A DNA stretch of 45,709 nucleotides from Seminavis robusta (lineage: Eukaryota > Bacillariophyta > Bacillariophyceae > Naviculales > Naviculaceae), in the NCBI GenBank assembly GCA_903772945.1, contig CAICTM010000842.1, forward strand, positions 1 through 45,709, given 5' to 3'. A program made the position numbers and the translations under genes. This document shows, piece by piece, positions 29,646 through 40,838 of this stretch. The stretch's first letter is position 1. Each line of letters begins with the position of its first letter. The notes beneath the pieces are model-generated. The model had not been told where the DNA came from, made no database searches, and worked only from the letters and a program-made list of their open reading frames with translations.

Positions 29646-32600
29646 TACTAGTCAAGCACCAAGCAGAGATCCAAAGCTCTAAGCCCCAGCAGGTCACCCA
29701 GCAAGTCACCAAGTGCCCCCCAAGCAGGTATCCTAGCGGTCCCCAGTGCCAGGTCCGCAGAGCAGCAAGCCAAGTCAAAGTTCCCAGTTGGCCCTCCAAG
29801 GTTCCGTCCCCAGTGAATCTCCAGCAGCAAGTCCAAAAACCAAGTGGTCTCCCCACCTTTGCCAAACCACAGAGCCAGCTACCAAGCACGTGTCCCCAGT
29901 GCTCCCCAAGCACTCTCACCGAGTCAAATTCCAAGTGATTCCCCTTCAGCAAGTGCAAAACCCAGCAGCTGCCCAGCAACAGCCCCAACTGCTAGCAAAT
30001 TGCCAAAACACTGGCCCACAAGTGTCAACCCAAGCATAGGTTCCCCAAGTTCAATCCCGAGCCAACCTCTCAAACTGCGAGTCCAAGAACCGAGTGGTCT
30101 GCCTGAGCACGCAGCCTAGTACAGTCAACTGCACCACACGGTAGCAGAATCCAAGCTCTAGACGCCTCATGCAAGGTTCACACTGCAGGGCAGAGTCACC
30201 AAGTGCCTTTACTCCAAGCAGGTATCGCTAGGTGGGGATACCGTGTTCGTCGAGCAGAGACCAAGTAGTTACCAGTGGACCGGTGTTGTTCCGCCAGTGT
30301 CCATCCAAGCAGAGCCACAACGTCATAGTTGGTCTCCAGCCCTTTGACCACCAGAGAGACGCATAGCACAGGTCCACAGTGCTCCATCGCATTTGACCAC
30401 GTCAAGCATTAACGTATTCTCCATTCAGCAAGTTGCGCGAAAACCCAGAGCTGGCTCCGGCATCAACCGAGTCTATGGGAGGATAATGCCAAGCCATGCC
30501 CAGGCAAGCAGACGCCATAAGCATGTACCAGTATTGATCCAGTTCAACCTATCAACTGCGTCGACCGACGTGAGCTTGCTTGGCGCTCTTACCCTGAGTT
30601 ATCCGAAGCAGCCTCCAAAGAGCAAGAGTCTAGCCAGGCTAGTGTCACCCAGCAAATCACGCAAGTGAGCCGATGTCTCCAATGAGGTGATCTGTGGACC
30701 CCAATCAGGCCAGTCCAGCAGAAGCAGACCATTCAGTCAATGATGGGACCATAGACCCCAGTTGGCCGGTGACTCTCAACGCCAAGGAACCAGGGCTCCC
30801 ACTGGTGACAACCACAGAGCACAAGTGTCACAGTGCCCTCAAGCACTACCGATATCAAGAGATCCCTTCATCAAGTCAAACACCGGACAGCCTTGCACAG
30901 CTATGGGCTAAAGCCCTCGACGCTAGAAGGATTGACAAGACACTGCCAAGGTGGTAACATACCCAGTGAGGCAGTTCCCCCAGTTCAATCCCGAGCCAAC
31001 CTCCAACGCGAGTCAAGAACCGAGTGGCCTGCTGCACTAAGCACTCGGAGCCCTGACTAGTAACGGCAAAAGAGACCGCTAGCGTCTGAGCAAGCACTAA
31101 CAGTACAGGCAATGATGTCTACAGCACTCAGTGAGCGCTCTCCGACAGGGCAAAGCACTAGTCTTGAGTTGGGTTGCTCAGGTCTTACGATTTATCTCGG
31201 GGGAAACAATCCGGCGGGTACGCGGGAACAGTTCAGGTCCCCAGTGCCAGTCCAAGCAGCAGACCAAGTCAGTCCCAGATGGTCACCACCAAGTTCCGCC
31301 CCGTAATTCCCACAGCAAGTCCAAAACCAAGTGGTCTCCCACCTTTGCACCAACCACAAGCCAGCTACCAGCCAGTCCCAGTGCTCCACCAAGCATTCTC
31401 CAAGTCAAATTCCAAGTGATTCCCCTTCAGCAAGTGCAAAACCCAGCAGTGCCCAGCATCGCCCCACTACAGCAAATTGCCAAGCACTGCCCCAAGTGTC
31501 AACCCAAGCAGTTCCCCAAGTTCAATCCCGAGCGAATCTCCAACTGTGAGTCAAAACCCGAGTGGTCTGCCTAGCTCAGCCCAGCACTAGCCAAGCACCA
31601 AGCAGAGATCCAAGCTCTAGCCCCAGCAGGTCACCCAGCAAGTCACCAAGTCCTCTCCAAGCAGGTTCCTAGGGCCCCAAGTCCAGTCCAAGCAGCAGAC
31701 CAAGTCAAAGTCCCAGTGGCACCCCAAGTTCCGTCCCCAGTGAATCTCCTACAGCAAGTCCAAAACCAAGTGGTCTCCCCACCTTTGCACCAACCACGAG
31801 CCAGCTACCAAGCACAGGTCCCAGTGCTCCACCAAGCATTTCTCCCAGTCAAATTCCAAGTGATTCCCCTTCAGCAAGTGCAAAACCCAGCAGCCTGCCC
31901 AGCATCAGCCCCACTGCTAGCAAATTGCCAAGCACTGCCCCAAGTGTCAACCCAAGCAGTTCCCCAGTTCAATCCCGAGCCAACCTCCAACTGCGAGTCA
32001 AGAACCGAGTGGTCTGCCTAGCACCAGCCCTAGTACTAGTCAAGCACCAAGCAGAGATCCAAGCTCTAGCCCCAGCAGGTCACCCAGCAAGTCACCAAGT
32101 GCCTCTCCAAGCAGGTATCCTAGTGGACCCCCAGTGCCAGTCCAAGCAGCAGACCAAGTCAAAGTCCCAGTGGCACCCCAAGTTCCGTCCCCAGTGAATC
32201 TCCACAGCAAGTCCAAAACCAAGTGTCTCCCCACCTTTGCACCAACCACGAGCCAGCTACCAAGCACAGGTCCCAGTGCTCCACCAAGCATTTCTCCCAG
32301 TCAAATTCCAAGTGATTCCCCTTCAGCAAGTGCAAAACCCAGCAGCCTGCCCAGCATCAGCCCCACTGCTAGCAAATTGCCAAGCACTGCCCCAAGTGTC
32401 AACCCAAGCAGTTCCCCCAGTTCAATCCCGAGCAACCTCCAACTGCGAGTCAAGAACCGAGTGGTCTGCCTAGCACCAGCCCTAGTACTAGTCAAGCACC
32501 AAGCAGAGATCCAAGCTCTAGCCCCAGCAGGTCACCCAGCAAGTCACAAGTGCCTCTCAAGCAGGTATCCTAGTGGACCCCCAGTGCCAGTCCAAGCAGC

Positions 32601-34905
32601 AGACCAAGTCAAAGTCCCAGTGGCACCCCAAGTTCCGTCCCCAGTGAATCTCCCACAGCAAGTCCAAAACCAAGTGTCTCCCCACCTTTGCACCAACCAC
32701 GAGCCAGCTACCAAGCACAGGTCCCAGTGCTCCACCAAGCATCTCTCCCAGTCAAATTCCAAGTGATTCCCCTTCAGCAAGTGCAAAACCCAGCAGCCTG
32801 CCCAGCATCAGCCCCACTGCTAGCAAATTGCCAAGCACTGCCCCAAGTGTCAACCCAAGCAGTTCCCCCAGTTCAATCCCGAGCCAACCTCCAACTGCGA
32901 GTCAAGAACCGAGTGTCTGCCTAGCACAGCCCTAGTACTAGTCAAGCACCAAGCAGAGATCCAAGCTCTAGCCCCAGCAGGTCACCCAGCAAGTCACCAA
33001 GTGCCTCTCCAAGCAGGTATCCTAGTGGACCCCCAGTGCCAGTCCAAGCAGCAGACCAAGTCAAAGTCCCAGTGGCACCCCAAGTTCCGTCCCCAGTGAA
33101 TCTCCCACAGCAAGTCCAAAACCAAGTGGTCTCCCACCTTTGCACCAACCACGAGCAACGAAGCACTACCGCAGTCCCAGTGCTCAACCAAGCATTCTCC
33201 CAGTCAAATTCAAAGTGATTCCCCTTCAGCAAGTGCAAACCCAGCAGCTCCCAGCATCAGCCCCACTCATAGCAAATGCCAAGCACTGCCCCAAGTGTCA
33301 ACCCAAGCAGTTCCCCCAGTTCAATCCCGAGCCAACCTCCAACTGCGAGTCAAGAACCGAGTGGTCTGCCTAGCACCAGCCCTAGTACTAGTCAAGCACC
33401 AAGCAGAGATCCAAGCTCTAGCCCAAGGGCACCCAGCAAGTCACCAAGTGCCTCCCAAGCAGGTATCCTAGTGGACCCCAGTGCCAGTCCAAGCAGCAGA
33501 CCAAGTCAAAGTCCCAGTGGCACCCCAAGTTCCGTCCCCAGTGAATCTCCCAACAGCAAGTCCAAAACCAAGTGTCTCCCACCTTTGCACCAACCCGAGC
33601 CAGCTACCAAGCACAGGTCCCAGTGCTCCACCAAGCATCTCCCAGTCAAATTCCAAGTGATTCCCCTTCAGCAAGTGCAAAACCCAGCAGCCTGCCAGCA
33701 TCAGCCCCACTGCAGCAAAATTGCCAAGCACTGCCCCAAGTGTCAACCCAAGCAGTTCCCCCAGTTCAATCCCGAGCCAACCTCCAACTGCGAGTCAAGA
33801 ACCGAGTGGTCTGCCTAGCACCAGCCCTAGTACTAGTCAAGCACCAAGCAGAGATCCAAGCTCTAGCCCCAGAGTCGCCCAGCCAAGTCACCAAGTCCTC
33901 TCCAAGGAGGACCTAGTGGACCCCCAGTGCCAGTCCAAGCAGCAGACCAAGTCAAAGTCCCAGTGGCAACCCCAAGTTCCGTCCCCAGTGAATCTCCCAC
34001 AAAGATCCAAAACCAAGTGGTCTCCCCACCTTTGCACAACACCGCTTTGAGCCAAGCACAAGCCAGCTACCAAGCACAGGTCCCAGTGCTCCACCAAGCA
34101 TCTCTCCCAGTCAAATTCCAAGTGATTCCCCTTCAGCAAGTGCAAAACCCAGCAGCCTGCCCAGCATCAGCCCCACTGCTAGCAAATTGCCAAGCACTGC
34201 CCCAAGTGTCAACCCAAGCAGTTCCCCCAGTTCAATCCCGAGCCAACCTCCAACTGCGAGTCAAAGAACGAGGTGGCTTGCCTAGCACCAGCGCCCTAGT
34301 ACTAGTCAGCACCAGCAGAGATCAGCTTCTAGCCCAGCAGTCACCCAGCAAGTACCAAAGTGCTCTCCAAGCAGGTACCTAGTGGACCCCCAGTGCCAGT
34401 CCAAGCAGCAGACCAAGTCAAAGTCCCAGTGGCACCCCAGTTCCGTCCCAGTGAATCTCCCACAGCAAGTCCAAAACCAAGTGGTCTCCCCACCTTTGCA
34501 CCAACCACAGCCAGCTACCAGCACAGTCCCAGTGCTCCACCAAGCATCTCCCCAGTCAAATTCCAAGTGATTCCCCTTCAGCAAGTGCAAAACCCAGCAG
34601 CCTTCCCAGCAACAGCCCCACTGCTAGCAAATTGCCAAGCACTGCCCCAAGTGTCAACCCAAGCAGTTCCCCCAGTTCAATCCCGAGCAACCTCCAACTG
34701 CGAGTCAAGAACCGAGTGGTCTGCCTAGCACCAGCCCTAGTACTAGTCAAGCACCAAGCAGAGATCCAAGCTCTAGCCCAGAGGTCACCACAGTCACAAG
34801 TGCCTCTCCAGCAGGTATCCTGTGGAACCCCCAGTGCAGTCCAAGCGCAGACCAAGTCAAAGTCCCAAGTGGCACCCCAAGTTCTGTCCCCAGTAATCTC
34901 CAACA
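28740..34905 (+). repeat. Higher-order PS-coding repeat, about 13 units of 456 bases
   Basis: The marker GGTCTCCCCACCTTTGCACC or a close variant recurs at about 28905, 29361, 29846, 30331, 30794, 31333, 31772, 32224, 32675, 33127, 33574, 34019 and 34483. The clean first interval is 456 bases, exactly 152 codons; most others are 439-464 through indels. The units encode PSxxPS-type segments with recurrent SGLPTFAPTTSQLPS. The first two units keep frame with the signal-peptide gene. From about 29430 the frame is lost and regained repeatedly. Units between about 30100 and 31240 are heavily altered. The unit length being a multiple of three argues that the array evolved as coding sequence. Confidence 0.85.
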
Positions 34906-35630
34906 GCAAGTCCTCAACCTAGTGCTCAGCAATGTTTTCTTGATCGATCTAGTGTTGATGCAGCTCTACTGAATATTCCAACTGCCCAAGCTACCTATGG
35001 TCCCATCCACAGCTGGTGCTTTGAAGAAATGTCCTTTGACGAACTTTTTTACTTCGATAGGACAGGTGATGACATGCAGACTTTCTCTCATAGCATCACT
35101 GGATGGGATGTTAGCAAAATCACTACATGGAAAATGTTCAGGGTGCTACATACTTCAACCAAGACATTTTTCCTGGGATACAGGATCAGTTACTGGCATG
35201 AATGGCATGTTCTATGGAGCAGCCACCATTCACAACAATATTGGTGGATGGATCTCCGGGAAGTTGCACATACAAATTCCATGTTCCGTGAAGCTACCAG
35301 CTTTAATCAAAACATCGGTGGCTGGATGGTGAGCAAAGTAACACACCTTCATAAAATGTTCAGAAATGCCGACTCCTTCGATCAAGATATTTCTGGTTGG
35401 GATGTGTCAAAGGTCACCCATGTGGATGTTCCAGTTGCAACAGTAGTTCAACCAAGACATCTCAAGTTGGGATGTTAGCAGTTACAAGCATGTTGCAAAC
35501 CTTTCGTTTGCAACAGCATTCAACCGAAATTTGTGTGCTTGGGGCGGAAAGGGGTCAGGGTGGACTACACTTGAGGGAGTGCTTGTACAGAACAAGGAGA
35601 CCAACATTACAGTCTGAGGAGTGACAGGTC
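34906..35630 (+). pseudogene. BspA-like (DUF285) domain, copy 1, frame-broken
   Basis: It is nearly identical to the downstream copy but broken by many small deletions, for example in the WDVSKIT-DMGKMF segment near 35122-35145 and the QDISSWD segment near 35168. It keeps a T that copy 2 has lost near 35038, so its start (CFEEMSFDELFYFD) is the better one. It probably encodes the same surface-repeat domain; whether it is broken in the cell or only in this assembly cannot be decided here. Confidence 0.6.
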
Positions 35631-36281
35631 TCCTTTGTGTATAGTCTGCGCGAGTTTTGAGTGATCTCCACAGTCCGCCCAAGTTAAGTCCACTACCAGC
35701 CAGCTGCCGAGTGAGATCCTACACCCACTTTTCCCCAGTTTTCGCCTCCAAATTCCTTGTCAAGTGATCTCCAAGTAAGCACCAAATGCAGCTAAGCATC
35801 GTTCCTAGCATGGTTCCAAGTGCTACTTTCCAGTTTTTCCCCCAAGCTCTGCCCAAGTGTTCTCTCGGTACTAGGCCCAGTGTCTCCCACCTTTGCACAA
35901 CACGAGCCAGCTACACGCACTGTCCCCGTGCTCCACCAAGCATTCTTCCCAAGTCAAATTCCAAGTGATTCCCTTCCGCAAGTGCAAAACCCACAGCCTT
36001 CCCAGCACAGCCCCACTCGCAAAGCCAACACTCCCAAGTGTCAACCCAAGCAGTCCCCCAGTTCAATCCCGAGCCAACCCCCAAGCGAGTCAAGAACCGA
36101 GTGGCTGCCTAGCTTCAGCCCCAGCACCAAGCACCAGGTTCCGAGCACAGCCAGCTTCCAGCCCAGAGCACCAGTGCCCAACAGAGTATCCCAGTGCCTG
36201 AAGCCCCGCCAGCAAGCGCAGACCAAGTCAAAGTCCCAGTGGCACCCCAAGTTCCGTCCCCAGTGAATCTCCCACAGCAAG

Positions 36282-37046
36282 TCCTCAACCTAGTGCTCAG
36301 CAATGTTTTCTTGATCGATCTAGTGTTGATGCAGCTCTACTCAATATTCCAACTGCCCAAGCTACCTATGGTCCCATCCACAGCTGGTGCTTTGAAGAAA
36401 TGTCCTTGACGAACTTTTTTACTTCGATAGGACAGGTGATGACATGCAGACTTTCTCTCATAGCATCACTGGATGGGATGTTAGCAAAATCACTGACATG
36501 GGGAAAATGTTCAGGGGTGCTACATACTTCAACCAAGACATTTCTTCCTGGGATACAGGATCAGTTACTGGCATGAATGGCATGTTCTATGGAGCAGCCA
36601 CCTTCAATCAAAATATTGGTGGATGGGATCTCCGGGAAGTTGCACATACAAATTCCATGTTCCGTGAAGCTACCAGCTTTAATCAAAACATCGGTGGCTG
36701 GATGGTGAGCAAAGTAACACACCTTCATAACATGTTCAGAAATGCCGACTCCTTCGATCAAGATATTTCTGGTTGGGATGTGTCAAAGGTCACCCTCATG
36801 CATGCGATGTTCCAGTATGCAACAGCGTTCAACCAAGACATCTCAAGTTGGGATGTTAGCAGCGTTACAAGCATGTTGCAAACCTTTCGCTTTGCAACAG
36901 CATTCAACCGAAATTTGTGTGCTTGGGGCGGAAAGGGGTCAGGGTGGACTAACACATTTGAGGGAAGTGCTTGTACAGAACAAGGAGACCCAACATTACA
37001 GTCTGATGGAGTGACATGGTCTCTTTCTGTCATGTCCAGCTTCTGA
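36282..37046 (+). CDS. BspA-like (DUF285) surface-repeat domain, copy 2, partial
   Basis: From 36408 on the frame is open to 37046 and encodes about 25-residue repeats of the form FNQ(D/N)I(S/G)GWDVS.VT.M..MF, six or more in a row. This is the BspA-type leucine-rich/DUF285 repeat (lipoprotein 26-residue repeat) of surface proteins in bacteria and protists. One T is missing near 36406 relative to copy 1, which cuts the domain from its in-frame upstream part. The first ATG in frame (36444) lies inside the domain and is not a plausible start. PS-type sequence continues in another frame after the TGA at 37044-37046, so the stop may also be due to an indel. It is most likely an internal domain of the giant secreted protein. 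Confidence 0.65.
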
Positions 37047-37332
37047 TGAATCCCAGTACTGCGCCAAGTATAGTCCACTACAGCCAGCTGCCGAGTGAGA
37101 TCTACACCACTTCTCCCCAAGTCTGCTCCAAGTTCCTTGTCAAGTGATCTCCAAGTAAGGCACCAAGTGCAGCTCAAGCATCGTTCCCAGCATGGTTCCA
37201 AGTGCTACTCTCAGTTTTCCCCAAGCTCTGCCCCAAGTGGTTCTCTCAGTACTAGGCCCAGTGGTCTCCCCACCTTGCACCAACCACTAGCCAGGCAAGT
37301 GAGAATCCCACTAGAAGACCCACTTCCTCCCA

Positions 37333-37809
37333 AGCTCTGCTCCAAGTAGCTCGGCATCCGCGAGCCCATCTGCCTTGCCATTTTCTCATGCCCCATCCAT
37401 GGCACCTTCTCGTGTGCCATCTCCGAACCCAACGACACGTCCTACAATATCTTCTCCCAATGAGGTTGTTAGTTTAAGTGTGTATGATGGTGACACAGGT
37501 CCTGGCGGAGGTGCATTGTACCTGGTAACAGAGAATACAAGCATCAATTCCGCCCCCTCTTCCCTTGGGATTTGGGCAGATGTTGACGATCTCTTGGTGG
37601 ACCAGGTTGTTTTCCATGTTGTTGGAGGTTCAGCAAATACTGGATTTTTAACTTTTGCCTTTAGTTTGGGTGACAACAACTGGGACTATGGCTTGTTTTG
37701 GTCCCAACTTTCTGATCCTTCTGGTACGGCAATAATGGTCTCAGCCACACCATATATTGGAGGTGTGGCAGGCACAGCTCTTTCAGTGACCATCACTGTA
37801 AACTACTAA
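37333..37809 (+). CDS. C-terminal end of the giant protein: PS tail and Ig-like domain
   Basis: The frame begins inside PS-type sequence (SSAPSSSASASPSALPFSHA) without a usable ATG and ends at TAA 37807-37809. The last 115 residues form a beta-rich domain: VVSLSVYDGDTG, LGIWADVDDLLVDQVVFHVV, then a GDNNWDYGLFW segment, MVSATPYIGGVAGTALSVTI and a final VNY. This pattern fits an Ig-like sandwich seen in secreted bacterial and algal proteins (strand-rich, with 'aTPY..g..G....t..t' at its end). With no start codon and a PS tail like the upstream repeats, it is best read as the true C terminus of the gene starting at 24252. A sub-kilobase intron or more indels could lie between. Confidence 0.55.
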   Translation, partial: SSAPSSSASASPSALPFSHAPSMAPSRVPSPNPTTRPTISSPNEVVSLSVYDGDTGPGGGALYLVTENTSINSAPSSLGIWADVDDLLVDQVVFHVVGGSANTGFLTFAFSLGDNNWDYGLFWSQLSDPSGTAIMVSATPYIGGVAGTALSVTITVNY

Positions 37810-38599
37810 TTTCAGTCCATAATAATAGAGACAGGTTGGCCAACCTGTTGCTTGTTCTATACTCAAACATAAACCGGTTATGGTGTTTGGTTGTGACTTT
37901 TGGAATGCCTCCCCGCACTTTGCTAAAGCTAAGCTATTTAAGGGTCAGCACACTTTGCAAAAAATCTAACTAAGCAAGACCGAATGTTTTTAGGCAGGTT
38001 GTTCCAATATGGTGTTCTACTCAAACAGAAGAAAGATCATCTTGATCCTTTTGATTCCTTGATGCGATATTCTGGCCCTATATAGCGCTTGAGACTGCGG
38101 ATCTCCCTCTTCCTTTGCTCTCGATGCTGGTTGCTTTGATATGTATCATACGTTGGTGACAGGACAGATATAAGAAAGAGGATCAGATTTTCCCAGAAAA
38201 GGACATTGCAATCTTCTTTAAGCAAACCTGTTTTAACCTCGGCAGTCTTGCTGCCAGAGCCTCAACCCCTTTACCTCGGCAGTCTTGCTGCCAGAGCCCT
38301 CAACCACTTGAACCTCGGCAGTCTTGCTGCCAGAGCCCCTCAACCCATTTAATTGTATTTCCTGCTATGGTGGTCACTGTAGGTATAAGGGTAGGGTTAC
38401 AATCGAAATAAGCCAGCAAAATCTATTTAAATTTTCTGGCTCATAAAATAGAGTTTGAATAGTAATAAGCCAGCAAAAGGTGTATAATTATCACAGACAG
38501 AAATTCAACTCAAATTAAGAATATTTACGAAGCCAAACACGTTTTTTCTGGAATGCCAGAGCATGATCAGGATCCCATGGCCCGGTATCATTTCGATAC
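37810..38599. other. Spacer with hairpin repeats
   Basis: No gene is visible. It contains the triplicate hairpin repeat at 38236-38345 and an inverted repeat at 38412-38440 (GCCAGCAAAAT pairing with ATTTTCTGGC). The GCCAGCAAAA word recurs at about 38469. The right part may be the 5' side of the decayed reverse-transcriptase element. Confidence 0.5.
38236..38345. repeat. Three direct repeats, each with a perfect hairpin
   Basis: ACCTCGGCAGTCTTGCTGCC starts at 38236, 38273 and 38312 (periods 37 and 39) and is followed each time by AGAGC(C)CTCAACC. Inside each unit GGCAG-TCTTG-CTGCC forms a perfect 5-base stem. Function unknown. Confidence 0.8.
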
Positions 38600-40090
38600 C
38601 CAGAAAGAAATGGTGCAATATCGCAATATCTTTCTCAGGAGCATATTGAATTGTACTGTATCTGGTTCAAGAAGATCCCAAGGAGTGTCAACACTGGAGG
38701 CAAGTGGACATCCTGGAGGAAATTGAGGTGCTTTTACAGGAGCGTATTCGACAACATTTTGGGCAATCAAAAAATTGCAATCTGAGAGCTGATCAAATTC
38801 TGAATGGCACCTTTCCCACCAACAATCTTGACGAACTTACCAAGATATTCCTGGAAGCTCTACAGTATGTGTCGGACAAGGACTTCATTTCCCCCACAAT
38901 CAGCAAGGAAGAATATTTGGGCAAAGTCAAAGTCTGGAATGAGAGGACGAGCACATCCCCAAGCAGCAACATGCACCTGGGGCACAGCAAAACATTCATA
39001 CAAAGACGACTCACCTGAAGCTGATGCATTGAAGAATAAGAGGAACAGTCCTCCTTCCTCAATGGTCATCTTGCTCTTCTCAGTTAGTGTCTCCAATTTG
39101 GTTATAGTTTCGATTCTTGGAAACCCATCATCAATGCCATGCTCGAGAAGAACCCCGGCTGCCCCAAGATCCTGAGTGTTAAATGGCGGGCAGTTCTTCA
39201 CCATGCTTGCAACAACGGATACATCAATGAGCATCAATTTGATTCTCAACCAGGGAAAGAGGCACTCGATGCAGTTTTCATCCGTAAATTAGAGTACGAA
39301 CTCACGCGCCTGGCTTAGTGAAATTTGTTGCACTTCGACAATGATGCAACATATTGCTACGATTGCATTCCCTGTTTCCTGGCCAATGTTGCAAGTCGGA
39401 AATACGGCATGCACCACAAGGTATGTGTGGTACAAAGGGAAGACGTTAGCAGAGAGGCTCGGTATCATTTGAAAACACAGCTCGGAGTCTCAGATGAATT
39501 CGTCAAACACAGTCAGGCCTCCCCTTGGTTTGGCACAGGTTAAGGGAGTGGAAACTCGCCCACATACTGGATGTTTATATGCAGTACCCTGTTAGATATC
39601 TACGAAAACAAGGCACAAGGGGCAACATACCTGAGTCCGGACAAGCTTCTGACAACAACGTAGACGACACCCGGAACTCTACCAACCAGTTTGGATAAGA
39701 CCCACCACCAGTGGAAACCCTGATAACACGGGCGCAAGTTGAGAGTCAACTCTGGAACAACCTCCTTCTCACCTGCAATCAAAAATTAGAACTCACCAAG
39801 TGTGGCTGTCATGCCATGGAAACCATCTTTGAAGACGATGGAAAACCGATTCTTGTTGACAAACCAGATCTACCAGACCTCCAACTCCACGAAGATGATG
39901 CCGACTCCAACGACGAGGGCACCAAAGTCAAACAATGGGCCAACACCAAAGCCACAAGGTACTTGGGATGCTACGAATGTCCAGCAACAGCAGAGAAAGA
40001 AGCCACACTTAGTAAGGAGTGTCACGAAGATGATGCAGAAGCACCACTGCAAGCTGTTTATGAAAAGGTACCTGCTCAAGGACCCAATCC
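38600..40090 (+). pseudogene. Decayed reverse transcriptase of a retroelement
   Basis: Pieces in several frames line up with a reverse-transcriptase protein type that I recognise from diatoms: an N-terminal helical piece (38704-39018) ending in WNERTSTSPSSNMHLGHSKT, then KWRAVLHHACNNGYINEHQF followed by DSQPGKEALD (about 39180-39318), then FDNDATYCYDCI, GMHHKVCVVQ and LKTQLGVSDEF (39325-39543). A TAA at 39541-39543 interrupts GTG*GSGNSP, where the family has a Gln. A C-terminal piece (AQVESQLWNNLL, KLELTKCGCH, RYLGCYECPA) spans about 39715-40010. Several frameshifts and a stop show it is dead. The element class is uncertain; non-LTR is most likely. Confidence 0.65.
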
Positions 40091-40139
40091 TGCAATGCGT
40101 GGAGAAGCATACGAAACAACTCGTACAGTCGGCTTCTCA

Positions 40140-40506
40140 AGAAAGGGACGATAGCGATGACAGCGATGATTTGTCGAGCTCGAGCAAAGAAACAAACTCC
40201 TCACAGCTTTTTAAAAGGTTCCTGTGCAAAGAAACACCATCCAGGAAGCAAAGAAAAGAATCAGTCAATGGGATCCCAGCAAATATCATTCCAAGTTTCG
40301 ATGTCTCTCATGGATCGCCCCTTAATTTGGATTCCTCGGATGACGAGGAAGATGGGGAACTATACAAACCGATATTCCCACTTAGCCAGCCAAACACAAA
40401 GCCCAAACCAAATCGTGTTTTCTTATGCGATTCCTCCACAGACATAATGAAAAATGACTTGAACAGCTCGGATGAGGAAGAGTTCCAATTCACAATGAAT
40501 GGATAA
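40140..40506 (+). other. Acidic open frame after the reverse-transcriptase remnant
   Basis: A frame open from further left ends at 40504-40506 and encodes an acidic Ser/Asp-rich tail (ERDDSDDSDDLSSSSKE, LDSSDDEEDGELYKPIF, NSSDEEEFQF). Composition is protein-like, but I see no domain and no clear start. It may be the end of a protein belonging to the same element or a fragment of an unrelated gene. Confidence 0.3.
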
Positions 40507-40838
40507 TTGTTTCTTTGACAAGTACAACGAAGGAATAAACCCAAGATACAGCTAGGCCGCTGGTGCCACTCATGACTGAGAAAGAATAAGATCAGTGCTC
40601 TAACTGGCGTACTAGTAAGATGGTTATCTGTATATATCGATTCACACAAGTGCATAGCAGGAATCTTACGAGATGACCACCCAGGCTTCTGATAAAGCAT
40701 ATAGCGCAAAAGCAAACCACAAATCAGTACCGTAGCCAATTACCATAAACAAGGGCATGCATCAGGTTGGAAAACTGTTGGGTGTAATCGTCCATCATAT
40801 CCTTTTTGGGGTTTAAATTACTTATTTAGTTCAACAAA
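40507..40838. other. Short intergenic spacer
   Basis: It lies between two convergent units. No gene, repeat or signal is visible. Confidence 0.4.

Larger units (their letters stand above)
34906..37290 (+). repeat. Segmental tandem duplication, period 1371 bases
   Basis: TCCTCAACCTAGTGCTCAGC occurs at 34911 and 36282. Both copies contain a BspA-like domain followed by PS-type sequence with the same GTTCCAAGTGCTACT and AGTACTAGGCCCAGTG blocks (near 35815-35880 and 37195-37262). Copy 1 has lost many single bases relative to copy 2. Confidence 0.85.

Noticed and set aside
28740..34905. CRISPR array
   Set aside because: Units are 456 bases of coding-type PS repeat without unique spacers, in a eukaryotic context.
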